A stretch of DNA of 64,000 bases, taken from assembly GCF_902167145.1 (NCBI RefSeq), contig NC_050105.1:116763898-116827897 (forward strand), given 5' to 3'. Position numbers and translations under genes: made by a program. A model generated the notes under the pieces. That model searched no databases and was not told the DNA's origin. It was given only the letters and a program-made list of their open reading frames with translations. Source of the stretch: Zea mays. Taxonomy: Eukaryota; Streptophyta; Magnoliopsida; Poales; Poaceae. Below, one piece after another: positions 11,492-22,894 of the stretch; within the stretch, counting starts at the first letter, position 1, and the number at the start of each line of letters is the position of its first letter.

Positions 11492-12865
11492 TGTCGGTGT
11501 TTCGGACCTGGGGGACCCTCAACCCAGCCGACCAGTGAATTTATCGCTGCGTGCCCCTGCCCAGATGGGTTGGCGCAAGATGGAACACAAGGGGGGAACA
11601 CGGCTTGTATTATCTCGCACCGGGGGTGCTCGTAGTAGGGGTTACAAGCGTCGCGAGAGAGAGAGAACGAGCCTGTTCGTTAGCTCGTTCCCCCGCGTGA
11701 CCCCCCCCCCCCCCCCCCCCCCCCCCCCCGCAGGAAGGCCCTGGACCTCCCTTTTATAGATGCAAGGAGAGGGTCCAGATGTACAATGGGGGGTGTAGCT
11801 ATGAGCTAACGTGTCTGGCAGAGAAGTGCCTGAGCCCTGTGTACATGCCAACGTGGCTATCGGAGAAGTGCTTGAGCCTTGTGTACGCGATAACGTGGCC
11901 GCCGGAGAAGCACCTGAGCCCTGTAGAAGCACAGCTGGCAGTGCGGCTAGGATCCTGCTGACGTCTCCTTGCTTTCGTAGGGGGCTGAGAACCACCGACA
12001 TCATGGACGCACGCGGGGAGCCATCATAACCTATTACCGGGGCAAGCCAGATGGGACGCTGGTCTTGTTCCCTCGTAGCCTAAGCTAGCTAGGGGTAGGG
12101 TAATGATGTATCCCCTGTGGCGCGGTTGGTCTGAGCCCAAGGTCGGGCGAGGCGGAGACTTCTCCCGAGGCCGAGGCTGAGGCCGAGTCTTGGGGTCGGG
12201 CGAGGCGGAGACCTCCTCCTGAGGCCGAGGCTGAGACCGAGTCTTGGGGTCGGGCGAGGCGGAGACCTCCTCCCGAGGCCGAGGCTGAGGCCGAGTCTTG
12301 GGGTCGGGCGAGGCGGAGACCTCCTCCCGAGGCCGAGGCCTAAGGTCAGGCGAGGCGGAGCTTCCTGTTGCGCCCGAGGCTGAACTCGGCTGTTGTCAGC
12401 CTTACCCGGGTGGTTGGCACAGCAGTCGAAGCGGGGCGAGCGGCGCTGTTTTCCTGTCAGGTCAGTCAGTGAAAGGGCAAAGTGACTGCGGTCACTTCGA
12501 CCTTGCCGACTGAGGCGCGCGTGTCAGGATAAGGTGCCAGGCGATCTTTGCATTGAATGCACTTGCGATACGGTTGGTTGGTAAGGCGATTTGGTCAAGG
12601 TTGCTTCACGAAGAAGCCTGCCCGAGCTGGGCTTCGGGCGAGCTGAGGGTGCGCCCACTGCCTGAGGAGGCCCTCGGGCGAGGCGTGAATTCTTCCGGAA
12701 CTACTGTTCCCGCCCGAGGCCGGGCTCAGGTGAGGCGAGGTTGCATCCCTTGGTAGACAAGGCCTTGTCCTGAATCGTGCCCATCAGTCTTTGCGGTTTG
12801 TGCTGAGGGTGCTCACCAGCCGTGTTTAGGAGTGTTGGGGGTACCCCTAATTACGGTACCCGACA
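11492..12865 (-). repeat. 3' LTR of the Tat-type gypsy element
   Basis: The sequence starts TGTCGGTGTTTCGG and ends TACCCGACA. A run of 29 C at 11701-11729 replaces a short C-rich stretch in the partner LTR. About 12120-12360 holds four to five tandem copies of a roughly 54-bp unit containing GGTCGGGCGAGGCGGAGAC. A minus-strand TATA box lies near 11750-11760. Confidence 0.95.
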
Positions 12866-13540
12866 GTAGCCCCCGAGCCTCGAAGGGAGTGTTGGTACTC
12901 GCTTGGAGGCTCTGCCACATTTTTTGTGAGGGGACCGGCCTTTCTCGGTTATACTTTGTTCCGGTGGGTGCGCGCGAGCGCACCCGCCGGGTGTAGCCCC
13001 TGAGGCCTCGGCCGGCCTGGTTGTTCCCTCATGCGGCCTGGCCGTAGCCCGGGTGCATGGTCAGGTTCTGAGTTTTTAGGCTGGTTTGTTGACGCTGTCA
13101 ACGGTTTGGTTGTAGCCTGGTGCGAGAGCAGCCCCCGAGCCTCTGCACGGAGCGAGAGGACGATCAAGGACCGTCTCAACTTTTGTTATATGCCCCTTCG
13201 TCGCCTTTCCGCAAGGAGGAAGGGGGGGAAAGCGCCATGTTGCCCTCGGAGGGCGCCGAACATGGTGTTTCCGGTGAGTTGCTAACGGGTGATCCGAGGG
13301 GACGCCCGTGCCCCGTTTGATAAGGGTCGGCTAGTGGCCCAGAGGCGCGCTCCAAAAGTACCTGCAAGTGATTTGCCGGACCCGAACCCATTCGATAGGG
13401 TCCAAGGGCTCGATGCCTCCCTCTGGTGGGATTGCGTTAAAAAATCGCTCCTGCTGGTCTCGGAAATGTCCTAGGGTACCTCGGGAGCGTAGCCCGAGCC
13501 TCGGCCATGTAACAGACGTACCCAGAGTCATCCCTCACTC
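12866..13540. other. Internal non-pol region of the gypsy element next to its 3' LTR
   Basis: GC-rich sequence between the 3' LTR and the tandem repeats. The minus-strand purine tract (containing GCTCGGGGGCTAC) abuts the LTR at 12866-12885. I see no convincing gene. Open frames here are short and differ between strands. Confidence 0.7.
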
Positions 13541-13773
13541 TGTGTGCTCTGGGGCGGCTGTCGAACCCTTCCGAGGGGCCAGCCTTCGAACCCTTGATCA
13601 GTAATGGGCGCGGAGCCCGGGTGCTCTAGGGCGGCTGTCGAACCCTTCCAAGGGGCTAGCCTTCGAACCCCTGATGAGTAATGGGCTCGGAGCCCGAGTG
13701 CTCTGGGGCGGCTGTCGAACCCTTCCGAGGGGCCAGCCTTCAAACCCCTGATCAGTAGGAGGGCTTGGAGGCC
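13541..13773. repeat. Three tandem copies of a roughly 78-bp unit
   Basis: Each unit starts GTGCTCTGGGGCGGCTGTCG and contains a TTCGAACCC segment. Copies begin near 13541, 13619 and 13696 and differ at only a few positions. Confidence 0.85.
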
Positions 13774-15590
13774 CGTTTCCTTCACTGAGAAGGATCCTTT
13801 TCGAAATATCCCCTTTCTCGGTACCTGTAGCAAGAGAGAGAAAGAGAAAGAGGAAAAGGATATGAATTTAAATAGTGTGGCACACCTTTTTTGACGCGGT
13901 CATCATGGCAGAGGTGAAACGACGCCCGCTTCGCCTGCCAAGGGTGTCACTTGCCCTGCCGAGGAGTTAATACGACGGGACGGGCGATTCGCGGGGCGGT
14001 CGTTGCACGTGCTCGAGTCGTTCGAGGAACAGAACACGGGCGCGTTGTCTTCATGCCGTGGGAGAGGGCTCTCCTGCCGCTTCAGGAGGAGACGCGAGCC
14101 AGCAGGCGATTTGACTGCTGCTTTCCGCCTGTCTGCTGCTGCAATTACTGTCGGCCCACTTTTGGCCATATCGACCGTCGCGCCTCCTCCCGCGGCTGAC
14201 TGACCCGTGATCGTTGCACTCAATTGGCACTGTTGGGTCATGCGCAGGGTTGCCTCGAGTCGTGGTTCCACAGTCGAGAAGACGCGACATTGGCGCAAGT
14301 GGCGGTGCGGTTTTTTGCACGCAGTAACCGTTGCGCCGGTTGCATGTCTTGCGGGCCCAGGCCTTCATGCTGGCCCACCGGATGTGCTGAAGCCGAAAGG
14401 GTGCACAACTGTTGTGCGGTTGCACGCCTCTTGCATAGCGGCCCGCCCTTTCGCCCGCTGGTTTCGGCGGGATGGGGGAACGCTTATAACCGCGGGGCGG
14501 TTACCTGCTTCGCGTGCAGTGGTTTGGCTTCTTCTGTTTCCGGCCCGCTCGTATGACATGTGGGACCCAGCCCCCGCGCCGGAGGGTGGGAAACCTAGAG
14601 CTCGTCGGTGGAGACTTTGCCCGTGACGCTTGGAATGCGAGTGGGGAGAGCCACCTTTAAAAAGGGATCGATCCCCCGAGCAGTAGACATGCCTCCGCAC
14701 TCCCCTCATGCATCGCGGCCTTCCACCTTCCGAGCCCCCGGTTGGGGTGCACCCGTGTTGCCTTCGTCTTGCTGCTGCTGGAGGAGCGCGACCCCGCGGG
14801 GGTTGGCGCTCTTCAGTCATCGCTCGGCTTCAAGGATTTTCATCACGTAGCCCGGCTGCAGTCCCTCACCAATGGTCATCCGTAGGGATGATCACCAGCC
14901 TTATGGTGGGGAGAAGCAAGCCGGGCTGTGGCCTCTGCCCCGCCCTCAGCTTCAAGGATGTTCATCATCCGGGCTGGGGAGGAGGATGCACCGAGTTGGG
15001 TCCTGCCTCTGTGTGGGCTGGTGACCCGCTTCTTCCTCCGACATTCGGGGGAGAAGGGCATCCTCCAGCTCTGCGGAGGAGGCGTCCTCCAGCCATGCGG
15101 GGGAAGGCGAACTGCTGCTGCCTAGCCAGGTGTAGTTGTCTGTCCTCCATCCGAGCGACGGTCGCGCCGTGCGTAGGCGGCTGCTGTCGCTGGCGCTGAA
15201 GCAACGACCGCCGCTGGAGAGGCTTCCCACCGCAGCGGTGGTTGCTTCCGCCTGACGAGACCGTCAGTGCCACCTGCGCTCGGGGCCTCCGACTCTTTGG
15301 CTTTAATGGCTGGTTCTCGTCCCCCGTGAGGGGACGTGAACGAGGGCCCTTCGGCAGTAGCGTTTGCCCTGAGGCCGTCGCTGCTGCTGTCTAGCCGCCC
15401 GAGGCGGAGGTCGTTGTCACGCTGCTGGTGCGGTGGTCGCTGGCGAGCCACCTGGAGTTTGTTGTCCCACAGGCCCTCTGGTGTGGAGGTTGTGCATACC
15501 CACGGGAGTGGAACCGAAGTCCCGTTTGTAATGGTACCCTGAGTATGGGTGTTTGTTCATTGTGGCTGCCGAGGCCTGAACATCTGGGTA
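13774..15590. other. GC-rich internal region of the gypsy element, no secure gene
   Basis: About 1.8 kb with overlapping open frames on both strands, as expected from high GC content. A plus-strand TTTAAAAAGG (about 14656) precedes an ATG at 14689 by roughly 33 bases and could be a promoter for an antisense transcript. None of the predicted peptides shows a domain I recognise. Confidence 0.5.
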
Positions 15591-15597
15591 TTTGAGC

Positions 15598-16710
15598 GTG
15601 AAGCCGTGTTTCTTCCTCATTTCGAGCACTAGGACTTGCCTGTCAGCTAGCGAAACCACTTAACCGAGCGTGAGTTGCCTTGTGCGGAAGGTGACGGGTG
15701 AGGTATTCGTATCCCGGAGGCGTAGGAGTCCCTCGGCTCGGTCGGCCTTGCCGCTCAAGGCTTCTCTCGCTCAGTTTTAGGACCTTCGGCCGCTCTACGA
15801 TGAGCTAGAGCCGGAGGCAGCGGTGTCGGCATGGACAGAGGCGGAGTCAGCTCGAAAAGAGGCTTCGTCGGCCCGGGAGCATGTGGCCTCCCACGTCGAG
15901 GAGGTGCAGCAGCGGCGGCTGGAGCTCAGCCAGGCCATCCACGAGTGGGACCAACCCCGGAATCATGCTGCCGAGGCCATGAGCCGGGGTGAGGTCCTCG
16001 GGAGACAGCTGGCTGAGGCTACGGAGCGGCTAGCCGGGGTGTCTGCTTGGGCCGAGGCCCTTGCGGAGAGCCTGGCCGTGAGGGCCCAAGCGTGGTGCTG
16101 GCGTCCTCCTTCGAGGTGGAGATCCTTCCGCCCGTGTCGCCGTCTGAGGCTGGGCCTGGTTCTACCGAGGGTGGAAACGTCGCCGAGGGTGCTTCTGCTC
16201 CCCCTGCCTATGTCTGAACCTGCAGGAACAATTTGTCTGTAGTATGCGTATGTTTTTTGCGGCCACTGAGGCCTAAACATTTTAACGCTGGATTATAAAG
16301 CTGTGTTTTCTTTCCTCTCGTTTCGAGCATTAGGACTTGTTCGTCGGTAACAGAACTGCTTATCCGAGTGAGAGTTACTTTTCGTGGAAGGTGATGAGTG
16401 AGGTATCCATATCCTGGAGGTGTAGGAGTCCCTCGGCTCGGTCGGCCTTGCCGCTTACGTGTACTCTCGTCGTTTTAGGACCCTGCTATCGATATGGTCG
16501 AAAGCACGAAAGTCGTTTTCTACCCGAGCGTTTAGGACTTGTTCGATAACAGAACCGCTTATCCGAGCGTGAGTTACTTTTCGCGGAAGGTGATGAGTGA
16601 GGTATTCGTATCTCGGAGCCGTAGGAGTCCCTCGGCTCGGTCGTCCTTGCCGCTCAAGGTCCCTCTCGTCGTTTTCAGGGTTCCATCATCGATATAGTCG
16701 AAAGTCGTTT
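15598..16710. repeat. Three dispersed direct repeats of about 180 bp
   Basis: Copies at about 15598-15780, 16304-16480 and 16523-16700 share GGACTTG, CGAGCGTGAGTTAC, GGTGA.GGGTGAGGTAT-like and GGAGTCCCTCGGCTCGGTCG segments in the same order. The coiled-coil frame lies between the first and second copies. Confidence 0.85.
15823..16242 (+). CDS. Antisense coiled-coil frame in the gypsy element
   Basis: This 139-codon frame runs opposite to gag-pol, between integrase and the 3' LTR. Residues 1-90 are rich in Ala, Glu, Arg and Gln with heptad spacing, strongly suggesting a coiled coil. The remainder is basic and of low complexity and probably lies past a lost splice site or frameshift. The same position in the Grande-like element (55864-58782) holds a larger spliced antisense gene that also ends in a coiled coil, so this may be the degraded equivalent. 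The listed start is the first in-frame GTG-type codon and is not secure; an upstream exon is likely. Function is unknown. Confidence 0.45.
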   Translation: MSAWTEAESARKEASSAREHVASHVEEVQQRRLELSQAIHEWDQPRNHAAEAMSRGEVLGRQLAEATERLAGVSAWAEALAESLAVRAQAWCWRPPSRWRSFRPCRRLRLGLVLPRVETSPRVLLLPLPMSEPAGTICL

Positions 16711-16896
16711 TGGTAGAAAACTTTTCCTTTGGTAGAAAACTTTTTCGAGGAAAATTTTGACGCAGAGGGGGTTCCCCCCTTCTAGCCCCCGAGGGAGGGT
16801 CGGGCTTTGCCGAGGCAAGGCTGATCCTTCCTTGACGGTTAGACTTTATTTACGTATGTAAAGAAAAAACGAGGTACATGAACGACTTGAAACATT

Positions 16897-18190
16897 TTAA
16901 GGGTAGAAGCGACGTAGCTGTTGGATGTTCCAAGCGTTGTTGTAGACCTCGCCTTGATCGTTGGCCAGCTTGTATGTCCCGGGCTTCAAAATCTTGGTGA
17001 TGATGAACAGCCCTTCCCAGGGGGTAGTAAGCTTGTGGCGTCCTCGGGCGTCTTGTCGCAGCCGAAGTACCAAGTCTCCTACCTGGAAGCCTCGGGGCCG
17101 AACCATTCGGGCGTGGTAGCATCGCAGAGACTGCTGATACCGCGCCAAGTGTAGTAAGGCCACGTCCCGAGCTTCTTCGAGCTGGTCCAGTGAATCTTCT
17201 CGGCTGGTCTGGTTGCTTCGGTCGTCGTACACCTTTGCCCTCGGGGAACCGTATTCTAAGTCTGTGGGTAGGATGGCCTCGACCCCATAGACTAGAAAGA
17301 ACGGCGAGAAACCCGTGGCTCGGCTTGGCGTCGTCCTCAGACTCCAGACCACCGAGGGTAGCTCTTTCATCCACCGCTTGCCAAACTTGTTGAGGTCGTT
17401 GTAGATCCTTGGTTTTAGTCCCTGCAAAATCATACCGTTGGCACGCTCCACCTGCCCATTCGTTATGGGGTGAGCTACGGCGGCCCAGTCCACACGGATG
17501 TGGTGGTCCTCGCTGAAGTCCAGGAACTTCTTCCTAGTGAACTGCGTGCCATTGTCAGTGATGATGGAGTTCGGGACCCCAAAGCGATGGATGATGTTTG
17601 TGAAGAACGCCACTGCCTGCTCGGACCTGATGCTGGTTAAGGGTCGGACCTCGATCCACTTGGAGAATTTGTCAATGGCGACTGGCAGGTGCGAGAAGCG
17701 CCCGGATGCCTTCTGCAAGGGACCGACGAGGTCCAGACCCCACACGACAAACGACCAGGTGATGGGTATTGTCTGCAGGGCCTGAGCGGGCAGGTGCGTC
17801 TGTCCGCGTAGAATTGACACCCTTGGCAGGAGCGTACAATCCTAGTGGCGTTGGTCACTGCGGTCGGCCAATAAAAACCTTGTCGGAAGGCGTTCCCCAC
17901 GAGGGCCCGAGGTGCTGCATGGTGACCGCAAGCCCTCGAGTGTATTTCTTGCAACAGCTCCTGTCCTTGGGTGACAAATATGCATCGTTGGAGAATGCCT
18001 GAGGGGCTGCGGTGGTAGAGCTCCTTTTCATCACCCAGCAAAACGAATGACTTGGCGCGTCGCGCCAGTCGCCGAGCTTCGACCTTGTCGAGGGGTAGCT
18101 CTCCTCGGAGGAGATATTCCAGTTATGGGGTCTGCCAGTTCGGGTTTGGCGTGACCCCATTCCGCTCCCCCTCGATGTGCAGGGCTTCAC
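16897..18190 (-). pseudogene. Integrase of the Tat-type gypsy element
   Basis: Two main frames. 17637-18041 carries the zinc-binding HHCC region (His-Ser-Arg-Ala-Cys-Gly-His, then Cys-Gln-Gly-Cys). 16897-17820 carries the catalytic core: Asp in Gly-Leu-Asp-Leu-Val-Gly-Pro, Asp in Thr-Asp-Asn-Gly-Thr-Gln-Phe, and Glu in Gly-Gln-Val-Glu-Arg-Ala-Asn. A C-terminal domain with Gly-Asp-Leu-Val-Leu-Arg follows. A frameshift joins them near 17800-17830. The catalytic triad is intact, but the enzyme would be split. Integrase inserts element DNA into chromosomes. Upstream it follows the RNase H region, and a further frame change near 18030-18120 separates the two. Confidence 0.88.
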
Positions 18191-20116
18191 CCTCGGTGGC
18201 CGAGGGTACCTCGGGCTGGGCCGAGGTCTCGTCGGGCTCGAGCGTGTCGTCGATCTTGACGGAGGGTTGATGTATGTCCCTAGAGAAGACGTCCGGGGGA
18301 ACCGTCGTCCGCCCCGAGGCTATTTTCGCCAGCTCATCCGCAGTCTCATTGTACCGTCGAGCGATATGGTTGAGCTCTAGCCCGTAGAACTTGTCTTCCA
18401 GGCGCCGAACTTCGTCGCAGTAGGCCTCCATCTTCCGGTCGCGACAGTGGGAGTTCTTCATGACTTGGTCAATGACAAGCTGCGAGTCGCCACGTGCGTC
18501 GAGGCGCCGAACCCCTAGCTCGACGGCGATGCGCAGCCTGTTAACCAAAGCCTCGTACTCGGCCACGTTGTTTGATGCCGAAAAATGGAGGCGTAGCACG
18601 TAGCGCACATGTTTCCCGAGGGGTGAGATGAAGAGCAGGCCCGTACCTGCTCCTGTTTTCATCAGCGACCCATCGAAGTACATGGTCCAAAGTTCGGGTT
18701 TGATTGGAGCTGTTGGCAATTGGGTGTTGACCCATTCAGCCAGGAAGTCAGCCAAGACCTGAGATTTTATGGCCTTCCGAGGGACGAATGAGAGCGTTTC
18801 GCCCATGAGCTCCACTGCCCACTTTGCTATTCTACCTGAGGCCTCTCGGCACTGGATGATCTCCCCCAGGGGGAAGGATGACACCACAGTCACCGGATGA
18901 GACTCGAAGTAGTGTCGCAATTTTCGCCACATCAGAATTACTGCGTACAGTAGCTTCTGGATTTGTGGGTAGCGGATCTTGGTCTCGGATAGCACCTCGC
19001 TGATGAAGTAGACCGGCCTCTGGACGAGCAGTGCATGCCCTTCTTCTCGTCTCTCGACTACGATCGCGGCGCTGACCACCTGAGTGGTTGCGGCTACGTA
19101 GACCAAGAGGGCTTCTCCCGCAGCGGGGGCACCAAGATGGGCGCATTTGTAAGGAGTGCCTTTAAGTTTCCGAGGGCTTCCTCGGCCTCGGGGGTCCAAG
19201 TGAAGCACTTGGCCTTCCTTAAGAGGCGGTACAAGGGTAATCCTTTCTCGCCGAGGCGCGAGATGAAGCGGCTCAGAGCCGCAAGGCATCCCATGACCCT
19301 TTGTACTCCTTTCAAATCTTTGATAGGCCCCATGTTGGTGATGGCCGTGATTTTCTCCGGGTTGGCCTCGATGCCCCGCTCGGAGATGATGAACCCCAGT
19401 AGCATGCCTCGGGGAACTCTGAAGACACACTTCTCGGGATTGAGCTTCACACCTTTCGCTCTTAGACACTTGAATGTCGTTTCAAGGTCGGAGAGGAGGT
19501 CAGAGGCTTTCCTGGTCTTGACAACAATGTCATCGACGTAAGCCTCGACCATTCTGCCGAGGTGCTCGCCAAACACGTGGTTCATGCACCTTTGGTATGT
19601 TGCACCTGCATTCCTCAAGCCAAATGGCATAGTAGTATAACAGTACATGCCAAAAGGTGTGATGAAAGAAGTCGCGAGCTGGTCGGACTCTTTCATCTTG
19701 ATTTGGTGATAACCTGAATAGGCGTCGAGGAATGACAGGGTTTCGCACCCAGCAGTGGAGTCCACAATTTGATCGATGCGAGGCAGAGGGTAGGGAACCT
19801 TCGGACATGCTTTATTCAACCCGGTGTAGTCGACGCACATCCTCCATTTCCCACCTTTCTTTTTCACAAGCACAGGGTTAGCTAACCATTCGGGATGAAA
19901 TACCTCTTTGATGAACCCTGCAGCCATCAGCTTGTGGATCTCTTCGCCTATGGCTCTACGCTTTTCTTCGTCGAAATGGCGCAGGTGGTACTTCATGGGT
20001 CGGGCGCTGACTCGGATATCCAGTGAGTGCTCGGCAACATCCCTCGTTATGCTGGGCATGTCCGAGGGACTCCACGCAAAAGTTTTGGCGTTTGCGCGGA
20101 GAAAGTCGACGAGCAC
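18123..20116 (-). pseudogene. Reverse transcriptase and dual RNase H of the Tat-type gypsy element
   Basis: 19094-20116 holds the gypsy reverse transcriptase: Trp-Arg-Met-Cys-Val-Asp-Tyr, Phe-Leu-Asp-Ala-Tyr-Ser-Gly-Tyr-His, and catalytic Tyr-Val-Asp-Asp-Ile-Val-Val-Lys. After a frameshift near 19125-19150, frame 18123-19469 continues with the gypsy-type RNase H remnant (Tyr-Val-Ala-Ala-Thr-Thr). It then has a second, archaeal-type RNase H: Tyr-Phe-Asp-Gly-Ser, Ala-Glu-Tyr-Glu-Ala-Leu, Gly-Asp-Ser-Gln, and Glu-Thr-Ala-Asp-Glu-Leu-Ala. Two RNase H domains are characteristic of the Tat lineage. An in-frame TAG (20123-20125) separates it from gag-protease, and only two codons lie between that stop and the listed start. 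Confidence 0.9.
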
Positions 20117-20122
20117 TGCTTC

Positions 20123-21870
20123 CTATTTGGGGTTGAGCTCGGAGTCGATCCGGACTTGCTTGCAGGCGTCGTTGCGGGGGTCGAGGGCGACAGACTTAAC
20201 CGCCTCAGCCGGTTCGAAGTTGCCGGCGTGGCGCTTCGCATCAAGCACCTCCTTGGAGAGGCACTCTAGGTCGGCGATGAGGGCCTCAGACTCGGCGAGG
20301 GCCTCAGCGTACTCCATGCACTCCATGTCGCATTCGTACGCGTGTCGGTACGTGGTTCCGACGGTGATGACCCCGTTGGGGCCTGGCATCTTGAGCTTGA
20401 GGTACGTGTAGTTGGGGATGGCCATGAACTTGGCGTAGCACGGTCTCCCCAGCACCACGTGGTAGGTCCCTCGGAACCCGACCACCTCGAATGTGAGGGT
20501 TTCCCTACGGAAGTTGGAGGGTGTTCTGAAACAGACAGGCAAATCGAGTTGCCCAAGGGGCAGGACGCGCTTTCCGGGGACGATCCCGTGAAAGGGCGCC
20601 GCACCGGCCCGGATCATGGACAGATCGATCTCCAAGAGCCCGAGGGTCTCGGCGTAGATGATGTTGAGGCTGCTGCCTCCGTCCATGAGGACCTTGGTGA
20701 GCCTGGCGTTGCCGATGACGGGGTCGACAACGAGCGGGTACCTTCCTGAGCTCGGCATGCAGTCGGGGTGGTCGCCTTGGTCGAAGGTGATGGGCTTGTC
20801 GGACCAGTCTAGGTAGACTGGCGCCGCCACCTTCACCGAGCAGACCTCCCGGCGCTCCTGCTTGCGGTGCTGAGCCGAGGCGTTCGCCACTTGCCCACCG
20901 TAGATCATGAAGAAGCTGTGGACCTCCGGGAACTCCTCTTCCTTGTCACCCTCCTTCTTGTTGCTGCCTTGGTCCTTGCCACCTTCCACCAGGGACCCAA
21001 CCTTATGGAAGTAGCGCCGGAGCATGACGCATTCTTGAAGGGTGTGCTTCACGGGACCCTGGTGGTAGGGGCACGACTCCTTGAGCATCTTGTCGAACAG
21101 GTTGGCCCCTCCAGGAGGCTTCCGAGGGTTCCTATGCTCGACAGCAGCGACAAGATCTGCGTCAGCGGTGTCGCGCTTCGCTTGTGACTTCTTGGCCTTC
21201 TTCTTTGTGCCACGCTGGGCGGACGCCTCGGGGATGTCTTCTTTCTGCCTCTCCTGAGGCTGCTTGTCCTTCTGGAAGATGGCCTCGACCGCCTCCTGAC
21301 TAGAGGCGAACTTGGTGGCTATGTCCATCAAGTTGCTCGCCTTGGTGGGAGTCTTGCACCCCAGTTTGCTTACCAGGTCTCGACAGGTGGTGCCGGCGAG
21401 GAATGCCCCGATGACATTCGAGTCGGTGATGTTGGGCAGCTCGGTTCGCTGCTTCGAAAACCGCCGGATATACTCTCGCGAGGATTCCCCTGGCTGCTGG
21501 CGGCAGCTTCGAAGATCCCAGGAGTTCCCAGGGCGCACATACGTACCTTGGAAGTTTCCCGCGAAGGCCTTGACCAGGTCGTCCCAGTCGGAGATCTGCA
21601 CAGGAGGCAGATGCTCCAGCCATGCTCGGGCAGCGTCGGAGAGGAAGAGAGGGAGGTTGCGGATGATGAGGTTGTCATCGTTCGTCCCTCCCAGCTGGCA
21701 TGCCAGCCAGTAGTCCGCAAGACACAGCTCCGGCCTTGTCTCCCCCGAGTACTTGGTGATGGTAGTCGGGGCCCGAAACCGAGCTAGGAACGGCGCCCGT
21801 CGTATGGCCCGACTGAAGGCTCGCGGACCTAGTGGTTCAGGCGAGGGACTCTGATCCTCCTCACTGTCAT
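20123..21870 (-). pseudogene. gag and protease of the Tat-type gypsy element
   Basis: The frame is open well upstream of its first ATG/GTG, to about 21870. It encodes the retrotransposon gag domain (Trp-Leu-Glu-His-Leu, Arg-Arg-Phe-Ser-Lys-Gln), a Lys-rich linker, a Cys/His zinc motif (Cys-Pro-Tyr-His...Cys), and the aspartic protease with the catalytic sequence Leu-Met-Asp-Gly-Gly-Ser-Ser-Leu-Asn near 20680-20705. It ends at TAG 20123-20125. The next codons continue straight into reverse transcriptase in the same frame, so gag-pol was probably one frame and the TAG a CAG-to-TAG change. The N-terminal part is in another frame (see 21829-22420). Confidence 0.88.
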
Positions 21871-22420
21871 AGCGTCCTCCACGCCTGGGACCACAACTAG
21901 CTCCCGCGGGATGTCAACGCGAGAAGCAGACACAGGGGGATCATTATCCTCCGGCATACCGAGGTGGTTGCCTTCGTCACGATCCCCTAGATCGACGTGG
22001 AAACATTCGCGACTTGGGCCACAACCTTCATTGTCAAGGCTGTGGCCATCGTCAGAGCAACCGGAGAGGCAGTAGTCACATGCGGTCATGAAGTCTCGCA
22101 TGGCACTGGGATCACGGAGCCCGGAGAAATCCCAACCGGAGTCGGGGTCGTCTTCTTCCTCGGAACCCGGGGGCCCGTAGGTTGAGACGGTCGTTAGTCG
22201 GTCCCAAGATGACCACATATGGTACCCCCGGAAGGTTAGGATATGCCTTTACGAAAGCGCTCACCGAAGCAGGGTTGCTTGGTGGATCGAAGCTGAATCT
22301 AAAAGGCACAAGGTGGAAAACGGACGGTACCTTTTGATCGTTGGACGGTGGTGAAGTCGCGTCGGGGACGGAATGCACTGTCTTCTCAGGTACAAGGTTA
22401 ACGCCCAGCAAGTCCTTCAC
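21829..22420 (-). pseudogene. Gag N-terminal region of the gypsy element, frameshifted
   Basis: Two overlapping frames, 22112-22420 and 21829-22218, together give an acidic N-terminal leader and a Cys/Asp-rich segment (Met-Thr-Ala-Cys-Asp-Tyr-Cys). They lie directly upstream of the main gag frame. Frame changes near 22190-22220 and near 21880 are needed to read through. The start Met at 22418-22420 lies about 470 bases inside the 5' LTR. The role of this leader is unknown to me. Confidence 0.6.
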
Positions 22421-22878
22421 GAGAGTGCTGGTGTCATCAGTCCGCTTGGGGTTGGCACGTTGCTGGGAAACGACATCCGTCGTTGTCTCAGGTGCGAGGA
22501 CTATGCCCTACATGTCCCCCGCTGGGGTGCCGGCATTGTCGACTCACTCTGGACCGACAGCGGACCAGGTGCCGCCTCCTGTCTGGCCATGGTTGCCCCG
22601 TCTCCTCCTCCTGCGGCGAGGAGGGTGGCGGGTCAAACCCAAATGCTGCTCTTCCGCCACGGGGGGAAGACGCCGTCGAGTTCGCCGCTGCTGAGCGAGC
22701 TGACGACCGTCGTTGCTGCTGTCGCGCCGCGAGGGGAGGAGTATCATGTCGTAGCTGCCATCGAGGGACATGAACTTGAGACTCCCGAAGCGGAGTAGCG
22801 TCCCCGGCTGAAGAGGTTGCTGAAGACTACCCATCTGGAACTCAACGGGAAGGTGTTTGTTAACACGCAGCATGCCCC

Positions 22879-22894
22879 TACCTGGCGCGCCAAC
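22879..22894 (-). other. Primer binding site of the Tat-type gypsy element
   Basis: Minus strand GTTGGCGCGCCAGGTA lies directly after the 5' LTR end (22895). A TGGCGC start is usual for tRNA primer sites in Tat-lineage elements. Confidence 0.8.

Noticed and set aside
14207..15451. Many overlapping 60-160-codon frames on both strands
   Set aside because: Expected in 65-70% GC DNA without being genes; no domain or consistent codon pattern.
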